64,000 nucleotides of DNA from Streptomyces sp. NBRC 110035. Lineage in GTDB: Bacteria; Actinomycetota; Actinomycetes; Streptomycetales; Streptomycetaceae. How positions within the stretch are numbered: position 1 is the first letter of the stretch; each line of letters starts with the position of its first letter. Positions 26,044 to 34,125 of this stretch are shown in pieces. The position numbers and the translations under genes are program-made. The notes beneath the pieces were generated by a model that saw only the letters and a program-made list of their open reading frames with translations, ran no database searches and had not been told where the DNA came from. The DNA is taken from positions 32,979 through 96,978 of the forward strand of contig NZ_BBNN01000047.1 in assembly GCF_000829695.1 (NCBI RefSeq), given 5' to 3'.

Positions 26044-26433
26044 ATGGCGGTCTGGCGGGACGGGCGTGGGGAGTTGGTCGTGCCGGGTCACGGGGGACGG
26101 CCGGACGTGCGGGTGCCGCTGGAGATCGCCGCCTCCTACCGCGCCCGCACCAAAGGGCTGCTGGGGCGGGACTCGCTCGACGGCGCGCTGCTCCTCTCCC
26201 CCGCCAACAGCATCCACACCTTCCGTATGCGCATGCCCATCGACGTCGCCTATCTGGACCGGCGTCTGCGCGTCATCGCCGTACGCACCATGCCTCCGGG
26301 ACGGCTGGGACTGCCGAGGGTACGGGCGCGGCATGTCGTCGAGTCCGGGGCCGGGGCGATGGCGGGGTGGGGGCTGAGGAGAGGGGTGCGGGTGACAGTG
26401 CTGACGAGCCCTCCCGGCCCCAGCACCGTGTAG
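26044..26433 (+). CDS. DUF192 family protein
   Basis: 129 residues covering the whole DUF192 fold: TKGLLGRDSLDGALLLSP, the IHTFRMRMPIDVAYLD core and a VVESGAGAMAGWGLRRG end. Function is unknown across the family. In several Streptomyces genomes, as I recall, DUF192 genes lie beside Tad pilus loci; here one sits 5.5 kb before the Tad genes with the insertion-sequence graveyard between, so the island may have been inserted at that junction (inference). ATG chosen; a GTG directly before it is the alternative. Confidence 0.85.
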   Translation: MAVWRDGRGELVVPGHGGRPDVRVPLEIAASYRARTKGLLGRDSLDGALLLSPANSIHTFRMRMPIDVAYLDRRLRVIAVRTMPPGRLGLPRVRARHVVESGAGAMAGWGLRRGVRVTVLTSPPGPSTV

Positions 26434-26599
26434 GCGACGCCCGCCACGCCGCGCGCCGAGGATCTTTCGTTCGAGTCGGGCAGGATCAGCCCCTGGTCGC
26501 GGCAGCCGACCGGCACGTCACAAGCGGGAGCGGTGAGGGCCCCCGGGCCGCGTACGCGCGTGCACCGCCCCTGGGGAGAGGTGAAGAGGAGCGCACGGT

Positions 26600-26808
26600 T
26601 CAGCGGTTGATGGCCTGGATCTCCTGGACGACGACGTCCTGGGTGGCACCGAAGCTGCCGTCGGGAAGGTCACCGCCCGCACCGCCGGTGCCGGTCCACT
26701 CGATCTCCCAGGTGACCGTGGCCTGGAGCGGGAAGGTGCCCTCACCCGAGGACCGCAGGTGCTCCACCCCGCAGGGCGGGGTCCGCTCCGCCTTGCCCCT
26801 GGCATTCG
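26600..26808 (-). pseudogene. 3' fragment of a paralogue of the secreted protein at 22437
   Basis: About 70 codons ending in the same VVQEIQAINR C-terminus as the secreted protein 4 kb to the left; in the last 120 bases only four differ. The fragment breaks off abruptly where the transposase remnant begins, so the 5' three-quarters of the gene is missing. The frame runs through into the transposase by chance. Confidence 0.85.
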
Positions 26809-26809
26809 G

Positions 26810-27452
26810 TCAGCTCGCCTCCGGCGGGCTTCTTGAAGGGATGGCGGAAGCCGTCGCCGGCGTTCTCGTAGCCGAGGTCAACCAGGGTCGGCATGTCCAG
26901 TTCGGCCGCGATGCGGTTGAGTGCCTCGACCAGCCCGTGGTGGCGGGCGCAGGTGGTGTCGTGTTCCCGGCCCGGCCGTACGGGCGAGACCCAGATCGGC
27001 CAGCCGTCCGGGGTGGCGATGACCTGCACGTTCCCGCCATGGTGCTTGTGTTTTCCGGACCACCGGAGGTCTGCGCCGTTGGGGCCCGGGGCGGCGGCGC
27101 GGTCCGTGCGGATGACCGTACCGTCGAGGTTCAGATGCGTCAGCCCGGCTGCCTTCGCACGCTCCAGCGCGGTGGACAGGTCCGGTGCGCCGGCGGCCAG
27201 GACGGCCAGTCCTTCGTGGAGGTAGCGGTAGGAGGTGGAGACCGACAGGCCGTTGTCGCGGGCGAGTTGGGCCAGTCGGGTGCCGTCGAGGAACCAGCGC
27301 AGCACGAGCACGGCCTGCTTGAAGCAGCCCAGCGCGCGTCGCCCCTTGCGGGTCCTGGCCACGATTCGGTGGTCGCGCAGGAGACCGGCCGGGTGCTCGG
27401 CGGTGGACCGCCTCACATCGGGCACGGCGGTGTATGTGACACTGGTCGGCAC
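26810..27452 (-). mobile_element. Truncated IS5-type DDE transposase
   Basis: About 214 codons from a GTG start resemble the N-terminal and central parts of the common Streptomyces IS5-family transposase: the helix-turn-helix LARDNGLSVSTSYRYLHEG, then LNLDGTVIRTDR with the first catalytic Asp, and DLGYENAGDGFRHP with the second. The frame stops matching right after the KKPAGGEL segment, so the C-terminal part with the catalytic Glu is lost. It abuts the secreted-protein fragment directly, so a deletion probably followed insertion. No intact terminal repeats were found. Confidence 0.85.
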
Positions 27453-27578
27453 GTGAGGCCCCTCGGTCGGATCTTTCTGTCGCAAGATCGTTCCTACCAG
27501 GGGCCTTACGCCTGCCCGGACTTGGGGGATACCGCGGACCGCGCGACGCGCCTCCCGCTCACGGACGGTGGCCGACGG

Positions 27579-27884
27579 TTACCGGGAACAGCTCACTGGC
27601 AAGCGCGCGAAGTCGATGCCGTCGTCCGCATCCGCGTCACCGGCCGGGAGACGCCCTTTCTCATCCGGACAATAGTACACTCCATGGGCTCAGAATTCCG
27701 GAAAATCGTGAGTCATCGGATTCCACTCAAGCACACTCATCCCCTTTCCCGCATAACGCTCATTGATCCTGACCACAGCCTCCCGTCGAGAAATCCCACA
27801 TTTACCTACGAGCACATCCGTCATGTCGCGAAAATATTCGAGCATCTCCTCGTCGAAAGCGACGAGGAATCCTTCGGTACTCAT
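27579..27884 (-). pseudogene. Small hypothetical gene interrupted by an in-frame stop
   Basis: An intact-looking 64-codon start (MSTEGFLVAF, then a helical ISRREAVVRINERY segment) ends at a TGA after FPEF. The same frame continues with plausible codons (AHGVYYCPDEKG) for another 36 residues to a TAA. A TGG-to-TGA change would explain this, giving a Trp at the usual FPEFWA-type position. Probably a decayed hypothetical of about 101 residues; alternatively the 64-residue product is functional. Confidence 0.5.
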
Positions 27885-27924
27885 GATGCAGGGCCTCGGC
27901 GCAGTTCGTTGTCGTCCGTTTTGA

Positions 27925-29110
27925 TCATGTGAGGCCGGGGAGGGCGAGCGGCCGGGTGTGGTCTCGGGCTGCCCGTCGGAGGCCGGCGGTGATGGTGCGG
28001 ATGCCGGCGAGGCGGAGGGCTCCGATCGCGAGGTTTCTGCAGGGGGCCATTGCTCGGGGGGCGTTTCCGGTCCGCAACCGGGAGGCGTCCTCGGTGAAGG
28101 TGACGTCCCTGACGTGGTGCAGGGCCTCGACGGCCCGGTGTCCTCGGATCGGGCGGCTGAGTTGGGCCGGGCCGGTCTGCTCGGTGGTGAGGCCGGTGAC
28201 CGCGGGGACGGTCTTGAGACTGCTTTTTCCGGTCTTGCGGTCCACGCGGCGGCGGACGGTCTGGACGGCCCGGCGGGCTCCGGGGAAGAGCAGGTTGCTC
28301 ACCGTGCAGACCTTCAGCCGGCGGATCTCCTGGCGGCCGTGACCGGTCGCACGGGTCCTGTCCTGCAGTGGAATCTGCTTCCAGGGAAGGGACTTGAGCT
28401 GCTTGCGGAGCTTCTTCGTGTTGCGCTTGGCGAGCACGACGGAGTGGGCCTGGCGGTCGAGCAGGTGGACGGCGTGGTCGTGCCGGGTGTGCATCGCGTC
28501 GCCGGTGACGCCCGTGCCGGCCAGGTCCTCGAGGGTGTCGGGCAACGGCTGGAAGCGGGTGGTCCCGTTGGCCTTCTCACCGACGTCCATCTGAACGGGG
28601 ACCAGTGCGCTCGCGTGGTCGCAGGCGGTCAGGAGGTGGATCTTTCGTCCCCTTCGCACGGGCAGCACCCCGCAGCGGCTTCCCGTCGACCGCCGGTCCG
28701 CGTAGTCCTTCGTTTCCGGTCCGCCGGTCTGCGAGCCGGGCTCCGACCGCGCGGTCCGGGGCGTCCGCGTCGATTCCGGCCGGCAGTCGCCGGATCGTGG
28801 ATCCCGCGGGCCGGGACCGTTTCGGCCACAGCGGGTCGATGACCGTGCCGAGCCGCCTCAGCAGGGCCGGCGGTGCGCCGGCCACCCATCCACCCACCGC
28901 GAGCAGGGATCGCGCTCCGGCGAGGACCACGCAGGCCGTCAGTGCCAGGAGCGTCACGAGTGGATGCCCCCGTGGATCACGCGGGTCCGGGACCTGCGCG
29001 AGACGTTCCAGCAGATCCAAGAGCTCGCTCCCGGACACTGCCGGATGCGGTCCGAGCCGGTCGAAGGCAGGGGAGATCAGAGACGATGCGTCGGCAGGCG
29101 CGGGCAGCCC
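27925..29110 (-). mobile_element. Frameshifted ISAs1-family transposase remnant
   Basis: Two overlapping frames together cover an ISAs1-type transposase. The first (ending near 28577) carries the N-terminal region and AVDGKPLRGAARAKG; the second (from about 28668) resumes with GRKIHLLTACDHAS and runs through KQLKSLPWKQIPLQDRTRATGHG-like and ALHHVRDVTFTEDASRLRTGNAPRAM motifs to the end. A single-base shift near 28650 separates them, and several conserved residues are altered, so the copy is dead. The N-terminus reads upstream without a clear start; the boundary is approximate. Confidence 0.85.
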
Positions 29111-29369
29111 GAGGGCACAGAGCGTAGAGAGCCATACCCGGAGCCCCCGGGCCCACCAATCTTGCGAATGACCAGCGGAAACCCACGCCTGAAAGGTAGG
29201 ACTCCATGATCACGGACGTACGTGCCTGCTCTGCGTCGGACCCTGCCCGACATGACGAGACGTCAGCAACCGGACATCGGCCGACTACACCGAAGTTCTG
29301 ACCGAGGAGAGCGCGGTAGTACGCGACTCCCGGTTCGCGCTCCATCCAGATGTTGCCGGTGGGGGTCTC
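29111..29369. other. Non-coding debris between transposase remnants
   Basis: Open frames exist on both strands but none has a start signal or family resemblance. Composition is lower in G+C than the rest of the window. I see nothing assignable. Confidence 0.4.
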
Positions 29370-29510
29370 CGTTGTTGCGCTGTCGGGCCATCCGGTTGGT
29401 TTCCGCTGCGCTCTTCGAGATGCACGACGAATGGACCGCCCTACCTCACCGCCATCCCCCCGAAGGGGATATGGGTGATATCTACCGCAAACTCTCTTTT
29501 GGTTCCCCCG
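29370..29510 (+). mobile_element. Possible C-terminal tail of an IS256-type transposase
   Basis: The short translated run IRLVSAALFEMHDEW followed by RHPPEGDM and DIYRKL resembles the end of IS256-family transposases (LV.AVL.E..DEW....RRY...), but only about 35 codons are left, with no upstream catalytic region. About 220 bases between it and the next gene contain nothing recognised. Confidence 0.35.
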
Positions 29511-29731
29511 TGCCACCCAACGCACCGAAATGCAACCGCCAGTTGATCCCCAACACCATGACGAGGGACACTACCTGGCGGATGCGTGTTCCCGACCGGG
29601 TGGCACTCGCTTCAATATCCTCCCGTGCAGGTCATCTGAAGCCATCTACCCAAGGATTACTGGGCAGTTGACCTCAGGGTTTCGTGGTAGCGTCCTTGCC
29701 CGGAGGGACAGTGCAACCTGAAAGGGAAATC

Positions 29732-30340
29732 GTGAACACGGAGAAGATCGCCGCTCGCCGCCTCTCGCTGGAAGAGGTGACGAAGCTCGGCGTGAAGGAC
29801 AGGCTCTTCGTTTCCGCCGACACGGCAGAACTCAAACTTCCCGACTGCTACGTCCCTGCTTTTCTGACCAAGTCCGGTGGGGATTTCGAGGGCGGCTCGA
29901 TCACGGCGAGAACCGTATTCCAGGAAGAGGTCTCCTGCCTTCCCGACGACGAGAATGAAGCCGGAATCTACTTGGCCGACGAGAACGGCTCGGTGACCAT
30001 CGAGGTCCTCCAGTCCGCCGGTGTCGTGCTGGACCTGGCACTTTTCGTCCCTGGTGGGGACAAGGGGGCCCTCACCGCCCTTTACGCTGCGGCCCGGCAG
30101 GCGTTCGGCGCCGACGTCGTGCAGATCTGGCGCCAGGGCCTCAAGGAGGTTCCCGACGTGAAGGTCGACATCTTCGAGGAGCAGATTCCCCGGGGACGCA
30201 AGGGGGGCGACAGCCCCAAGCGTGACCGTCGCGCGATCGACACCTACCCCACCCGCGCGGACTTCATCGAGTTCTCCGCGGGGTGGAAGCCGGTCGTTGA
30301 GGTCCACAGGCCGATTGTTGACGACACCCCGACCATCTGA
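29732..30340 (+). CDS. Hypothetical protein in the accessory island
   Basis: 202 residues, soluble, without signal peptide or recognised motif. It begins MNTEKIAARRLSLEEV, has a regular alternation of strands and short helices up to about residue 150, and a basic/acidic C-terminal third. G+C is visibly lower than in neighbouring core genes, which suggests recent acquisition. A GTG start with GGGAAA seven bases upstream is used. A clean terminator follows, so it is monocistronic. No function can be proposed. Confidence 0.7.
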   Translation: MNTEKIAARRLSLEEVTKLGVKDRLFVSADTAELKLPDCYVPAFLTKSGGDFEGGSITARTVFQEEVSCLPDDENEAGIYLADENGSVTIEVLQSAGVVLDLALFVPGGDKGALTALYAAARQAFGADVVQIWRQGLKEVPDVKVDIFEEQIPRGRKGGDSPKRDRRAIDTYPTRADFIEFSAGWKPVVEVHRPIVDDTPTI

Positions 30341-30396
30341 GGCGGCGTTACCTCTCGTCTCGACCTGAGGGAACACCGAGAACGCATGCGCCGGAT

Positions 30397-30429
30397 CCGA
30401 CGCTCCCTGAACTGCCCAGGGAGCGTCGG
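30397..30429. terminator. Hairpin terminator between convergent genes
   Basis: CCGACGCTCCCTG and its exact complement form a 13-bp stem with a 7-base loop, followed on plus by AAAATAA and preceded on minus by a T-rich flank. It lies between the stops of the hypothetical gene and the amidinotransferase and can serve both. Confidence 0.8.
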
Positions 30430-30550
30430 AAAATAACTCACGAATGTCGAAGCGCCGTTCCACCGGGGCGGCGCTTCCTCGGTCATGGGCACCTTCCGTA
30501 CGCCGTCCAGCGCGCGGCGCTCGGGGTGACCTCGGCGGCCGGTGGGGCCG

Positions 30551-31726
30551 TCAATCGGTGTACGACTCGAGCGTGCCGCGGCGCCGGACGTCGAGGGTCG
30601 CGCAGTGGAACGAGCCGCCGAACGGAGCGTAGTGCAGCAGGTCGCACGGGATCGGCTCGAAGCCCCATTTCTCGAGTGCGCGCAGCATGTCCGTGTGGTG
30701 GCGCTCCGCGATCACCCGCTTCTCGTCGATCATGAGAACGTTCATGCTCAGCCACTTGCCGCACATCGAGGTGACCTTGAGCAGACGCTCGTCGATCGGA
30801 CGGGGCTCGGGAGCGATCAGGACGTCCCACGAGCTCAGGACGTCGGGCAGGTGGTCGACGTCGACGTATTCGGGGTTGACCAAGACCTTGCCGGGCGCGA
30901 GGAGGACGAATGTCGTGTCGATGTGCATGGGGGTGCGGCAGCGGCTCTTGATCTCGTGGATGCGGTAGCCGGGCCCGAGATGGCGGCGCAGCCAGTCGAT
31001 GCCCATCCGGTTGGTGACGTTGCTCCGCGTGACGAACAGGTCGTGTCCCGCGCGCATGAAATCCGCCGCGTCGAACACCGGCTCGAACTCGGTGAGGATG
31101 TAGCGCATGGGCTCGCCGGCCTCGGGGACACGGAAGTCCGCCTCGAAGAGCTCGTCGGTGAGCTGCGGCTTGGGAGCCGCCGTCCAGCGCGCGCCGCCCC
31201 GGAAGTACTCCTTGAGGATCGTGCGATAGGAGTGGGTCTCGAAATACCGGCACGGCCATGCCATCGGGGTCTCGACGATCTCGTCGCCGATCACGAGCAT
31301 GCTGTCACGCGGGCACGTGTTGCAGAAGCCACGTGACGACCAGTCGGGGGTGCTGAAGCGTCGCCGGTGGTCGACCTCGTCCGGGCGTCTGACGGTGACG
31401 CCGAGGGACTCCAGGAGAGCGACGAACTGGTCGAGCTCCTGCTGCGCCCGCTCGACCAACAGGCGCGGGTACCTGAAACCGGCGGCAAGCCCCTGCATCC
31501 GTGCCGCCCATGGCGGGATGTTGCAGGTCACGACCGGATGGTCGGAGGGAATCGTCGCGCCGTCGAGACGCCCGACGATGATCTCCTCCAGCGGGTCCCA
31601 CTCGTTGTGCGAATTGACCGGCGAGAGGAGGGGCTCCGAGGCGCCGTCAGCCGAGGCTGATCGCGCCGGACGCGCGTCCTTGTCCGCCGCTGCCGTCAAC
31701 CTACCGGGCCTTGGCGTTACCGCCAT
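30551..31726 (-). CDS. L-arginine:glycine amidinotransferase family enzyme
   Basis: 391 residues. The fold signature begins VNSHNEWDPLEEIIVGR; HEIKSRCRTPMHIDTTFVLL supplies the His/Asp pair, and the catalytic Cys lies in GGSFHCATLDVRRRG near the C-terminus, as in mitochondrial AGAT and StrB1-type aminocyclitol amidinotransferases. It moves the amidino group from arginine to an amine. In bacteria such enzymes mostly serve natural-product pathways (streptomycin, cylindrospermopsin), but no biosynthetic genes are adjacent, so the acceptor is unknown. ATG is preferred to a TTG two codons upstream. It reads away from the Tad locus and is probably part of the accessory island. Confidence 0.9.
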   Translation of the reverse strand: MAVTPRPGRLTAAADKDARPARSASADGASEPLLSPVNSHNEWDPLEEIIVGRLDGATIPSDHPVVTCNIPPWAARMQGLAAGFRYPRLLVERAQQELDQFVALLESLGVTVRRPDEVDHRRRFSTPDWSSRGFCNTCPRDSMLVIGDEIVETPMAWPCRYFETHSYRTILKEYFRGGARWTAAPKPQLTDELFEADFRVPEAGEPMRYILTEFEPVFDAADFMRAGHDLFVTRSNVTNRMGIDWLRRHLGPGYRIHEIKSRCRTPMHIDTTFVLLAPGKVLVNPEYVDVDHLPDVLSSWDVLIAPEPRPIDERLLKVTSMCGKWLSMNVLMIDEKRVIAERHHTDMLRALEKWGFEPIPCDLLHYAPFGGSFHCATLDVRRRGTLESYTD

Positions 31727-31893
31727 ACTCAACCGCTTTCGATCGCAGAAGTCAGCAACTCACCCCATTCAACGCGTTGCGTCAGGAGATGTACAGGACT
31801 GATGCGTGTCCACGAGGAGGGCCATACGCCGCTGGCCCGGGTCGAAGATCCGGTAGTCGCACGAGTGTTTTAGTGACTCTCCGTTCCCGGTTC

Positions 31894-32541
31894 TCAGTTC
31901 TCGGTTCGGGGAAACGTGATCTCGACCCTGCGGTTCTTCTTGCGGCCGGCTTCCGTCGAGTTGTCGGAGATCGGGTACTGCTCGCCGTAGCCACGTACCT
32001 CGTACGTGACGTCGGGGTCGTTCAGCTTCTGGTCCAGGACGGCGTGGACGGCGTTCGCACGCCGGCGGGACAGGACGTCGCCGTGGGCCGAGGAGCCCAG
32101 GTTGTCCGTGAAGCCGAAGACACGGATCCTCGCCGCGTTCTGCTTCTTGATCTCCTCGGCGATCGCGCCGATACGGGCCCTGGCCTGCGCGCCGAGTTTC
32201 GCGCTGTCCTTGCCGAACAGTACCTCCGCCTGCAGCGCGAACGTCACCTCCGTGTTGGTGTCCTCGCGGCGCTCGTCACCGCTCTGCTCCTCGACGACCT
32301 GCTTGATGTCCAGGACCTTCGGTTCGGCGAGGGTGGCGCCGTCGGGGAGTTTCAGGTCCGGGTCGTTGGGGTCGAGTTCGACGGGAGCGGAGGCGGTGGC
32401 CTCGGTGCCTGGGGGGACGCTGGGGTCGTCGGCGGCGGCGGTGCCGGCGGCGCCGTAGAGGGTGGTGGCCACCAGGACGGTTGCGGTGGTTGCTACGGCT
32501 GCGAGGCGTGGGGCCTCCAGACGGTTGCGCAAACGGGTCAT
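31894..32541 (-). CDS. Secreted OmpA-family (peptidoglycan-binding) protein
   Basis: 215 residues: a signal peptide (core about 15-33), an acidic linker, then an OmpA C-terminal domain (about 100-213) with FGKDSAKL, VFGFTDNLGSSAHGDVLSRRRANAV and GKKNRRVEI-like peptidoglycan-binding motifs. It is the last gene of the Tad series and may anchor the pilus or its base to the wall (inference). The ATG at 32541 has GAGG six bases upstream. An ATG four codons earlier overlaps the stop of the preceding gene as ATGA and is an equally possible start. Confidence 0.88.
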   Translation of the reverse strand: MTRLRNRLEAPRLAAVATTATVLVATTLYGAAGTAAADDPSVPPGTEATASAPVELDPNDPDLKLPDGATLAEPKVLDIKQVVEEQSGDERREDTNTEVTFALQAEVLFGKDSAKLGAQARARIGAIAEEIKKQNAARIRVFGFTDNLGSSAHGDVLSRRRANAVHAVLDQKLNDPDVTYEVRGYGEQYPISDNSTEAGRKKNRRVEITFPRTEN

Positions 32542-32549
32542 TGACGGCC

Positions 32550-33131
32550 TCATCCAGAAATCGTGATGTCGCCAGTGGCGAACATCGGCAACTGGAAAGT
32601 CACTTCGGTCGTCTCGTTCGGAGGCGACGGGAACTGCATGAAGACAGGCACGGTCTCGCCGGACTTGACCCGGCTGATCCCCGTTGTGGTGAGGGGGCGC
32701 CCCTCTGTGTCGCGCAGAACGTAGTAACGCTTCTTGCTCTTGGAATCGACCAGTGTCGCTCCGCCGAGGGACTGACCGTTCCTGATCACCTCGGTCTCGT
32801 TGCCACTCAGTTGCGCGGGCAGGGTGAGTGTCTTGTCGCTCTCGTTCTTCAAGACGCCGTTGACAGTGACGAAGCCTCCCGCATCCCTGCCCACGGAGGT
32901 GACTTGAAGCAATAGACCGTCAGGCCCCTTCAGTTCGACCTGGACCTCGTCCGTAGGTCCCTCCTGAGCACTCGGGTTGGACCCGTCACCCTTGGAAGCG
33001 GACACCGACTGCTCGGGGCTCTTGCCGTCGTCTCCGCCCCCACCGCAGCCAGCCACCCCGAGGGCCAGTCCGGCCGCGACGATCAGCGCGGCCATCCCCC
33101 TCTGGGCCTTCGTTGTGAACCGAATGCTCAT
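32550..33131 (-). CDS. Lipoprotein associated with the Tad locus
   Basis: 193 residues with a lipoprotein signal (hydrophobic core, lipobox VAGC at about 26-29), a Gly/Ser/Asp linker and a beta-rich domain that looks like the immunoglobulin-like DUF4352-type fold (VNGVLKNESDKTLTLPA, then GETVPVFMQFPSPP). No catalytic motif. It sits between the TadG-like and OmpA-like genes with almost no gap, which suggests an envelope accessory of the pilus. Confidence 0.82.
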   Translation of the reverse strand: MSIRFTTKAQRGMAALIVAAGLALGVAGCGGGGDDGKSPEQSVSASKGDGSNPSAQEGPTDEVQVELKGPDGLLLQVTSVGRDAGGFVTVNGVLKNESDKTLTLPAQLSGNETEVIRNGQSLGGATLVDSKSKKRYYVLRDTEGRPLTTTGISRVKSGETVPVFMQFPSPPNETTEVTFQLPMFATGDITISG

Positions 33132-33165
33132 GCCTCTGCTTCCTTAGTCACTCGTGGTTCGTAGG

Positions 33166-33771
33166 TCAGTCGGCCAGGTGGACATCGAAGAGGTCCTCGG
33201 GCTGCGGAAGGAGTTCCACCGGATCTTCCGGATCCAGTTCCCACTCTGTGCCCCCCTTGCAGGTGAGCAGGGGCAGTGTGTCCTCAGACGCGTCCTCGGT
33301 CAGGGGATCGAAGGCACAGCGAGGATCGATCACCGCGGTGGCCGTCTCCTGCGACTTCATGTTCTCGGTGCCGGGCACGATGGAGTCCCCCACGGTGTCG
33401 GTGGTCTCGACCTCGACCGTGTAGCCCAGTAGCCCGTTCGGCACGCATCCCCGGACGGCCGCGTCGTTCTGTGCGGCTAGTTCCTGTGCGCGCCAGCACG
33501 AGTCGTCGAGCCCTTCCGCGCTGCCCCCGAAGATCGCCTGCCACTTGGTCGGGTCCAGGATTTCCTCGACCCAGGCACCGGTGAGTTGGTCGCGCCTGTC
33601 CTGCGCCGCAGCCAGTGCTGCCGCGTCTGCAGCGGTCTGAGCACCGTTCCTGTTGGCCGCGGCCTGCCCGACCGCCAAGTACGCGAACGCGAGAAAGAGC
33701 AGGCCCCCCACCACTGTCAGGTAGATGGGAAAGGCCTGCCCTGCGTCGCCGAACCTGCGGGACCGCCTCAA
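33166..33771 (-). CDS. TadG/TadE-like pilus assembly protein
   Basis: 201 residues: a short basic start, GQAFPIYLTVVGGLLFLAFAYLAVGQAAANRNGAQTAAD-type N-terminal helix (hydrophobic, about 12-32, followed by the NGAQTAADAAALAAA segment typical of TadE/TadG-like proteins), then an extracellular domain with two or three cysteine pairs. Minor pilins of this type are needed for Flp pilus assembly. The TTG start lies in the stop of flp (TTGA), with GAGG upstream, so it is translationally coupled to the major pilin. Confidence 0.82.
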   Translation of the reverse strand: MRRSRRFGDAGQAFPIYLTVVGGLLFLAFAYLAVGQAAANRNGAQTAADAAALAAAQDRRDQLTGAWVEEILDPTKWQAIFGGSAEGLDDSCWRAQELAAQNDAAVRGCVPNGLLGYTVEVETTDTVGDSIVPGTENMKSQETATAVIDPRCAFDPLTEDASEDTLPLLTCKGGTEWELDPEDPVELLPQPEDLFDVHLAD

Positions 33772-33965
33772 CCGCCGGTTACCTCGGTGATCTTGTCCGT
33801 GATCGCGTTGAAGATCGTCTGCCCGATGCTCGTCCCCGTGATGGCCAGCACGATCGCCACCACCACCGCAATGATCCCCAGGTATTCCACCGCGGTCTGC
33901 CCCCTGTCGTTGCGGGCGGCGCGGGACTGGAGGTATGTGACCGTGGTGTTGATCCAGTTGTTCAT
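33768..33965 (-). CDS. flp: Flp-family type IVb major pilin
   Basis: 65 residues. A 21-residue leader ends at DRG, followed by QTAVEYLGIIAVVVAIVLAI: the class IVb prepilin site (Gly before a Glu at +5 and the EY pair) and the hydrophobic assembly helix. Ribosome site GGAGGGG. It lies directly behind the two-component genes and ahead of the TadG-like gene and probably has its own promoter in the 160-base gap upstream. The prepilin peptidase needed to cut it is not encoded in this window. Confidence 0.95.
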   Translation of the reverse strand: MNNWINTTVTYLQSRAARNDRGQTAVEYLGIIAVVVAIVLAITGTSIGQTIFNAITDKITEVTGG

Positions 33966-34125
33966 GGTGTTCCCCTCCGGCTGACGCGGTTGCGGCTTCC
34001 TTCAGGGTGCCGCATTCGATATCAGCAACGTACGGCGAATTTCGCAGTCCGCCAGAGGGCCTCAGGACCCAATCCCGGGCCCAGTTGCCGGGCCGCCGCT
34101 TCGTCCCCCCTGACGTCACCACGGG

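Noticed and set aside
28977..29525. 182-codon minus frame in the graveyard (WMEREPGVAYYRALLGQ stretch)
   Set aside because: Crosses the transposase remnant, has no ribosome site, and no family resemblance beyond a few residues.
33166..34122. Extended 318-codon version of the TadG-like gene
   Set aside because: It would cover flp in another frame; the TTG overlapping the flp stop gives a normal TadG-like N-terminus.
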